From positions 1 to 9,405 of the forward strand of contig JADFUQ010000091.1 of assembly GCA_015222065.1 (NCBI GenBank): DNA of 9,405 nucleotides, given 5' to 3'. Both the position numbers and the translations under genes were made by a program. Origin of the DNA: Bacteroidota bacterium. Lineage in GTDB: Bacteria; Bacteroidota; Bacteroidia; Bacteroidales; VadinHA17. Position 1 is the first letter of the stretch. Each line of letters opens with the position of its first letter. The notes below the pieces were generated by a model. It did no database searches, was not told the origin of the DNA, and was given only the letters and a program-made list of their open reading frames with translations. Of the stretch, positions 7,486 to 9,405 are shown piece by piece.

Positions 7486-7518
7486 TTACACAATTTCATT
7501 GAAATAAATTGTGTGTAA
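7486..7518. terminator. Hairpin downstream of the broken barrel gene
   Basis: TTACACAATTT (7486-7496) and AAATTGTGTGTAA (7506-7518) are inverted copies separated by nine bases; the perfectly paired core is ACACAATTT/AAATTGTGT. It stands 46 bp after the stop at 7440, where a terminator would be expected, but no U-run follows on the + strand. An operator is the alternative. Confidence 0.35.
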
Positions 7519-7532
7519 CTAATCAGTACTTA

Positions 7533-7574
7533 AAGTGAACTAAAGTTGTGAAGAAGTTATAAGTGAACTAAAGT
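7533..7574. repeat. Direct repeat AAGTGAACTAAAGT, two copies
   Basis: Identical 14-mers at 7533-7546 and 7561-7574 have starts 28 bp apart. The second is followed by a partial third copy (GTGACTAAA). Twenty-eight is four times seven, so this may be a decayed heptamer array like the others in the window. Alternatively it is a pair of regulator sites upstream of the siaC-like gene. Confidence 0.5.
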
Positions 7575-7580
7575 GACTAA

Positions 7581-7706
7581 ATGATTAATCCCAATGCGGT
7601 AATTGGGATAGACGTGGAGTATGAAATATTTCCAGACAGTAAAAATGAAACAAATTATCATTCAAAACGTATAATCATAAAAATCGACGGATTATTAAAA
7701 TGTTGA
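7581..7706 (+). CDS. Possible small ORF upstream of siaC-like gene
   Basis: ATG 7581 opens a 41-codon frame beginning MINPNAVIGIDVEYEIFPDS and ending RIIIKIDGLLKC. The alternation of hydrophobic and charged residues looks like beta strands more than random AT-rich translation. No family was recognised. Its TGA overlaps an ATG at 7700 that opens a 23-codon frame ending at 7771, which in turn overlaps the ATG at 7764 of the next gene. Such a chain of overlaps could couple translation, or it could be a decayed gene read in pieces. The hairpin at 7588-7609 lies inside its first codons. Confidence 0.25.
   Translation: MINPNAVIGIDVEYEIFPDSKNETNYHSKRIIIKIDGLLKC
7588..7609. promoter_or_regulatory. 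Perfect 8-bp hairpin ATCCCAAT-N6-ATTGGGAT
   Basis: ATCCCAAT (7588-7595) and ATTGGGAT (7602-7609) pair perfectly around GCGGTA. It is too short of a U-run to be a terminator. It could be an operator or a 5' RNA structure for the siaC-like gene. The loop sequence GCGGTA also occurs in the inverted repeat at 8542-8555, which may be coincidence. Confidence 0.35.
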
Positions 7707-7763
7707 ATATATTTGATATATGTTCAGGATTTTTTGACGAACAGTTAAATTGTATAATAAAAA

Positions 7764-8267
7764 ATGAATAACTTTGGTATTAGAAAATTCTTCATTGGCA
7801 ATAAAGAAATGTTTATGGAAGATAGTCTTGAAATAGAAGGATGTAAAAAAACTCCTGAAATTAACTTCAACGCCAAATCAGGAATTTTACGGCTAAAAGG
7901 TAAATCAATTCCTGAAAATGCGACCAGGATATATGAACCTATCGTTAAATGGCTGCAGGATTACATCGAATGTGCTGCTGAAGAGACCAATCTACACATC
8001 GAACTTGAATATTTCAACACCGCATCCTCAATATGGATTGCAAGGATAGTCAAGGTTCTTTCCCAGATCGATGACAGGGAAAAGCTTTTATTTATTCACC
8101 TGTATTTCGATATTGAAGATTTTGAGGAGATGGAAGAAGAAGACTTCAAAGAAGCAATTATTCCTGCAACAAATGCATTTCCCGAAACCAAGGTCAGTAT
8201 AGGCGTTAAGATATACGGTTTGAATTCTGATGGAATAATCCTCAATGAAAAAATGGTACTTTTCTGA
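7764..8267 (+). CDS. SiaC-family (DUF1987) regulatory phosphoprotein
   Basis: The family hallmark runs from residue 22: LEIEGCKKTPEINFN, then GILRLKGKSIPENA and YEPIVKWLQDYI, followed by LEYFNTASSIW. In Pseudomonas aeruginosa, SiaC is phosphorylated on a Thr in this YFNT-type motif by SiaB and dephosphorylated by the PP2C-like SiaA, and unphosphorylated SiaC activates the diguanylate cyclase SiaD. The matching Thr here is T86. No SiaA, SiaB or cyclase gene is in the window, so this copy is an orphan. Length is 167 residues from ATG 7764. Starts at 7809 or 7815 would bring it nearer the usual size (about 125-130) and place the Thr close to residue 69, so the first 15-17 residues are doubtful. 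The C-terminus is longer than I expect, with an acidic patch (FEEMEEEDFKEA) and a strand-rich tail (TKVSIGVKIYGL). Cytoplasmic. The next feature downstream is a tRNA terminator on the other strand. Confidence 0.85.
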   Translation: MNNFGIRKFFIGNKEMFMEDSLEIEGCKKTPEINFNAKSGILRLKGKSIPENATRIYEPIVKWLQDYIECAAEETNLHIELEYFNTASSIWIARIVKVLSQIDDREKLLFIHLYFDIEDFEEMEEEDFKEAIIPATNAFPETKVSIGVKIYGLNSDGIILNEKMVLF

Positions 8268-8314
8268 TAATTAGACCCGTAATAGTTTCCTTATTAATGA
8301 TTGTTTATCCCATT

Positions 8315-8352
8315 AAAAAACCAACCACCAGAGGAAAATTCTAAGTGGTTGG
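8315..8352 (-). terminator. Rho-independent terminator of the tRNA-Met fragment
   Basis: On the - strand CCAACCAC (8352-8345) and GTGGTTGG (8328-8321) form an eight-pair stem with a 16-nt loop, followed directly by TTTTTT (8320-8315). It begins 10 bases after the tRNA discriminator base, the normal place for a tRNA terminator. The downstream context of the tRNA is therefore original even though its 5' half is missing. Confidence 0.85.
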
Positions 8353-8360
8353 GTATCAAA

Positions 8361-8404
8361 CGTGGGCCCAGCTGGGCTCGAACCAGCGACCCCCTGATTA
8401 TGGA
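8361..8404. other. Putative attachment site (border of an integrated element)
   Basis: The truncated tRNA with its own terminator marks a likely integration border. Since the terminator side is original chromosome, the chromosome should lie to the left (below 8361) and the element to the right (above 8404). The complete tRNA-Met should be at the far end of the element, outside this window. Right of the border are a barrel gene and an IS1182-type remnant, consistent with accessory DNA. No integrase gene is seen in the 1 kb available. Confidence 0.55.
8363..8402 (-). tRNA. tRNA-Met(CAT) 3' fragment (positions 34-73), not functional
   Basis: Read on the - strand, the 40 bases fit canonical tRNA numbering exactly: anticodon CAT (34-36), AA, 3' anticodon strand TCAGG (39-43), GGGTC, T-stem GCTGG with loop TTCGAGC and CCAGC (so T54 T55 C56 and A58 are in place), acceptor strand TGGGCCC (66-72) and discriminator A73. 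CCA is not encoded. Upstream of C34 the sequence is ...AGTAATATC and has no anticodon 5' strand (CCTGA expected), D-arm or acceptor 5' strand. The tRNA is cut cleanly in the anticodon loop. This is the displaced 3' end that tyrosine recombinases leave at one side of an island. From memory, Bacteroidota elongator tRNA-Met has this same 3' half. Confidence 0.85.
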
Positions 8405-8455
8405 TATTACTGTGATGAATAAGAAAAATGGCACCAGCGTCAATAACAGACAGTC

Positions 8456-8555
8456 ATAGGTAATACCGCTTTTTTATAGTTAGTTGAAATTTTAATAAGA
8501 TAATTTGTACCTTTAAATATTGGAAACCAGTAAATTGATAGGCGGTACTACCTAT
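8456..8555. repeat. 14-bp inverted repeat flanking a promoter-like segment
   Basis: ATAGGTAATACCGC (8456-8469) and GCGGTACTACCTAT (8542-8555) are inverted copies with one mismatch, 72 bp apart. Each contains the small palindrome GGTA-N-TACC, while the flanking ATA and GC match only in inverted orientation. The segment between them contains the best promoter candidate for the barrel gene at 8589. The arrangement resembles an invertible promoter, but no recombinase gene is in view. Sites for an integrase or excisionase next to the att border are an alternative. Confidence 0.45.
8484..8515 (+). promoter_or_regulatory. Candidate promoter of the barrel gene at 8589
   Basis: TTG at 8484-8486 is followed after 21 bp by TACCTTTA (8508-8515), one base off the Bacteroidota -7 consensus TAnnTTTG at the usual distance. 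The transcript would start near 8520. It would then have a leader of about 70 nt holding the right inverted-repeat arm and a small hairpin (CTACC 8548-8552 with GGTAG 8567-8571). An overlapping TAATTTG at 8501-8507 is worse spaced. Confidence 0.35.
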
Positions 8556-8588
8556 ATCCTCAGAACGGTAGGCAACATATATTGAAAA

Positions 8589-9146
8589 ATGAAAAAGATC
8601 CTGATAATATTTATTATATTATTTCAGGTGAATCATGCATCAAAAGCCGATGTGATTTATGCACCTTTCAGGAGTTTTGGATTATGTTTATCACTTGAAC
8701 TTATTGCTGATTATGAGATACAATTTACAAAACACAATACTTTTAATATCTGGATCGGCACAGGAGCAGTATCTTCCATTACTGATTTAAAATATCCTGC
8801 TCTTGGATCAGAAATTGCAATTGAACTTAGACATTATTTTAAGCCGAATTCTTTCAGGAATTTCAATGTGGGTATATATGCCGGATTAGCTTTTATGCAC
8901 AATGCTCCTTATTTTTATGGAAAAGGTTTAGAAGGACATGAAGATTTGAGGGGATTTGTTCCAGGGATAAAACTCACATATAAATTAAGAATTAATAAAT
9001 TGTTAGCTATTGAGCCATATTTCGGTGCATCAACACCTTTTTATATTGATCAGGCAAATTCCTTTGATGATATATTTAAAGATGAACCTGGTTTGATTAT
9101 AACATTCGGGATTAGAATTGGAATTAATCATGTTAAATCATTTTAA
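8589..9146 (+). CDS. Putative outer-membrane beta-barrel protein, 185 aa
   Basis: The start is ATG 8589, confirmed by a signal peptide: MKK, hydrophobic residues 4-13, cleavage probably after ASKA. The mature part is built of strands typical of a small barrel: FGLCLSLELIADYEIQF, TFNIWIGTGAVSS, SEIAIELRHYF, FNVGIYAGLAFMH, GIKLTYKLRI, LLAIEPYFGAS, GLIITFGIRIGINHV. The last residue is Phe, as expected for recognition by the barrel-assembly machinery. Enzyme motifs, lipobox and TonB-box are absent. It is similar in size and design to the repaired gene at 6885-7440, but I see no clear sequence identity, so they are not obviously duplicates. It lies on the presumed element side of the tRNA border and stands alone, with the transposase remnant downstream. 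A role as a small porin or adhesion barrel is only a guess. Confidence 0.7.
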   Translation: MKKILIIFIILFQVNHASKADVIYAPFRSFGLCLSLELIADYEIQFTKHNTFNIWIGTGAVSSITDLKYPALGSEIAIELRHYFKPNSFRNFNVGIYAGLAFMHNAPYFYGKGLEGHEDLRGFVPGIKLTYKLRINKLLAIEPYFGASTPFYIDQANSFDDIFKDEPGLIITFGIRIGINHVKSF

Positions 9147-9280
9147 AATTTTTAAAACAATGATATGCGGGCGTCAGCCTGTGCAAAAACTCCCTTAAAT
9201 TGTTCATAACCTTTTCGCCCTGCATTTCCCCTTTAATCAAGTATTTACTAACTTGAGTTGTATTCATTAATCATAAAACC
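9147..9280. other. Spacer before transposase remnant, possible IS left end
   Basis: No gene is visible. The segment AGCCTGTGCAAAAACTC (9176-9192) resembles the terminal inverted repeat expected about 100 bp upstream of an IS1182-type transposase start, but the partner end is outside the window. A 6-bp inverted repeat (TCAAGT 9237-9242, ACTTGA 9251-9256) lies just before the transposase start and may overlap its promoter. Confidence 0.25.
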
Positions 9281-9405
9281 ATGGAACATAAACAAGGATC
9301 TGACAGGAATCAGATATTCATGTTTTGTCTGGAGAAGATTTGAAAGCTAAACCATCACCTTGCTTATATAGATGCGCAAATAAGTGAATACGAGGCCTTG
9401 CTTGA
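9281..9405 (+). pseudogene. IS1182-type transposase remnant, 3' end outside the window
   Basis: ATG 9281 opens MEHKQGSDRNQIFMFCLEKI, which fits the N-terminus of Bacteroidota IS1182-family DDE transposases (KQG..RNQ..MF.LE). TGA follows at 9341. The same frame then continues open to the window edge with KLNHHLAYIDAQISEYEALL. That is a coiled-coil type of sequence that in this family lies far inside the protein, not at residue 22, and the expected NPVRxIDAFVD block is missing. An internal deletion therefore seems to have joined the first 20 codons to the middle of the gene, with the stop at or near the joint. It cannot make an active transposase. Family identity rests on short motifs and is moderately secure. 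Confidence 0.55.

Larger units (their letters stand above)
7441..7763. other. Intergenic stretch with hairpins, direct repeats and micro-ORFs
   Basis: No established gene. From left to right it holds a hairpin at 7486-7518, the direct repeat AAGTGAACTAAAGT at 7533-7546 and 7561-7574, a second hairpin at 7588-7609, and two very small overlapping reading frames (7581-7706 and 7700-7771). It separates the broken barrel genes from the siaC-like gene and should contain the latter's promoter. I saw no convincing TTG-N19-23-TAnnTTTG match there. Confidence 0.5.

Noticed and set aside
8315..8352. Terminator for the siaC-like gene on the + strand
   Set aside because: On the + strand the hairpin is preceded by A's and followed by GTATC; the U-run exists only on the - strand, which fits the tRNA.
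8403..8470. 5' half of the tRNA-Met separated by an intron
   Set aside because: No D-arm, acceptor strand or CCTGA anticodon strand could be found upstream, and no intron features are visible.

Overview
The window looks like AT-rich chromosomal DNA of an environmental member of the Bacteroidota. This is an inference. It rests on weak or absent Shine-Dalgarno sites, TAnnTTTG-like promoter motifs, AT-rich heptamer tracts between genes, and protein families common in that phylum: a 23S rRNA-IVS four-helix-bundle protein, a membrane-anchored LytTR-type regulator, a SiaC/DUF1987 protein, small outer-membrane barrels, and an S1-type sulfatase lipoprotein beside a TPR/FG-GAP/UnbV lipoprotein.

Left part (1-6080). 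A frameshifted four-helix-bundle gene runs off the left edge. It is followed by two large intact genes that converge: a 1182-residue lipoprotein (TPR, seven FG-GAP-type Ca loops, UnbV/ASPIC, long C-terminal region) on the + strand, and a 586-residue sulfatase lipoprotein on the - strand. Each is preceded by a T-rich 7-bp tandem repeat in the same orientation relative to the gene it precedes. A third, unrelated heptamer array and a 22-bp palindrome lie between their 3' ends. The two products are probably envelope proteins; the sulfatase would remove sulfate esters from an external substrate.

Middle part (6130-8360). This stretch shows decay. A membrane regulator remnant carries a single-base frameshift and runs into a barrel gene lacking its 5' end. 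A second barrel gene is broken by an indel near its 3' end. Then comes a non-coding or micro-ORF stretch with repeats and hairpins, and an apparently intact orphan siaC-like gene.

Right part (8315-9405). A 40-nt 3' fragment of a tRNA-Met(CAT) gene, exactly positions 34-73 and still followed by its own terminator, lies on the - strand. This is the classic footprint of an element integrated at a tRNA anticodon loop. On the element side are a promoter-like segment flanked by a 14-bp inverted repeat, a signal-peptide-bearing barrel gene, and a broken IS1182-type transposase start. The most interesting candidates are this att-like border, the possibly invertible promoter, and the heptamer tracts upstream of the two lipoprotein genes. 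No complete, obviously new multi-gene system is visible.
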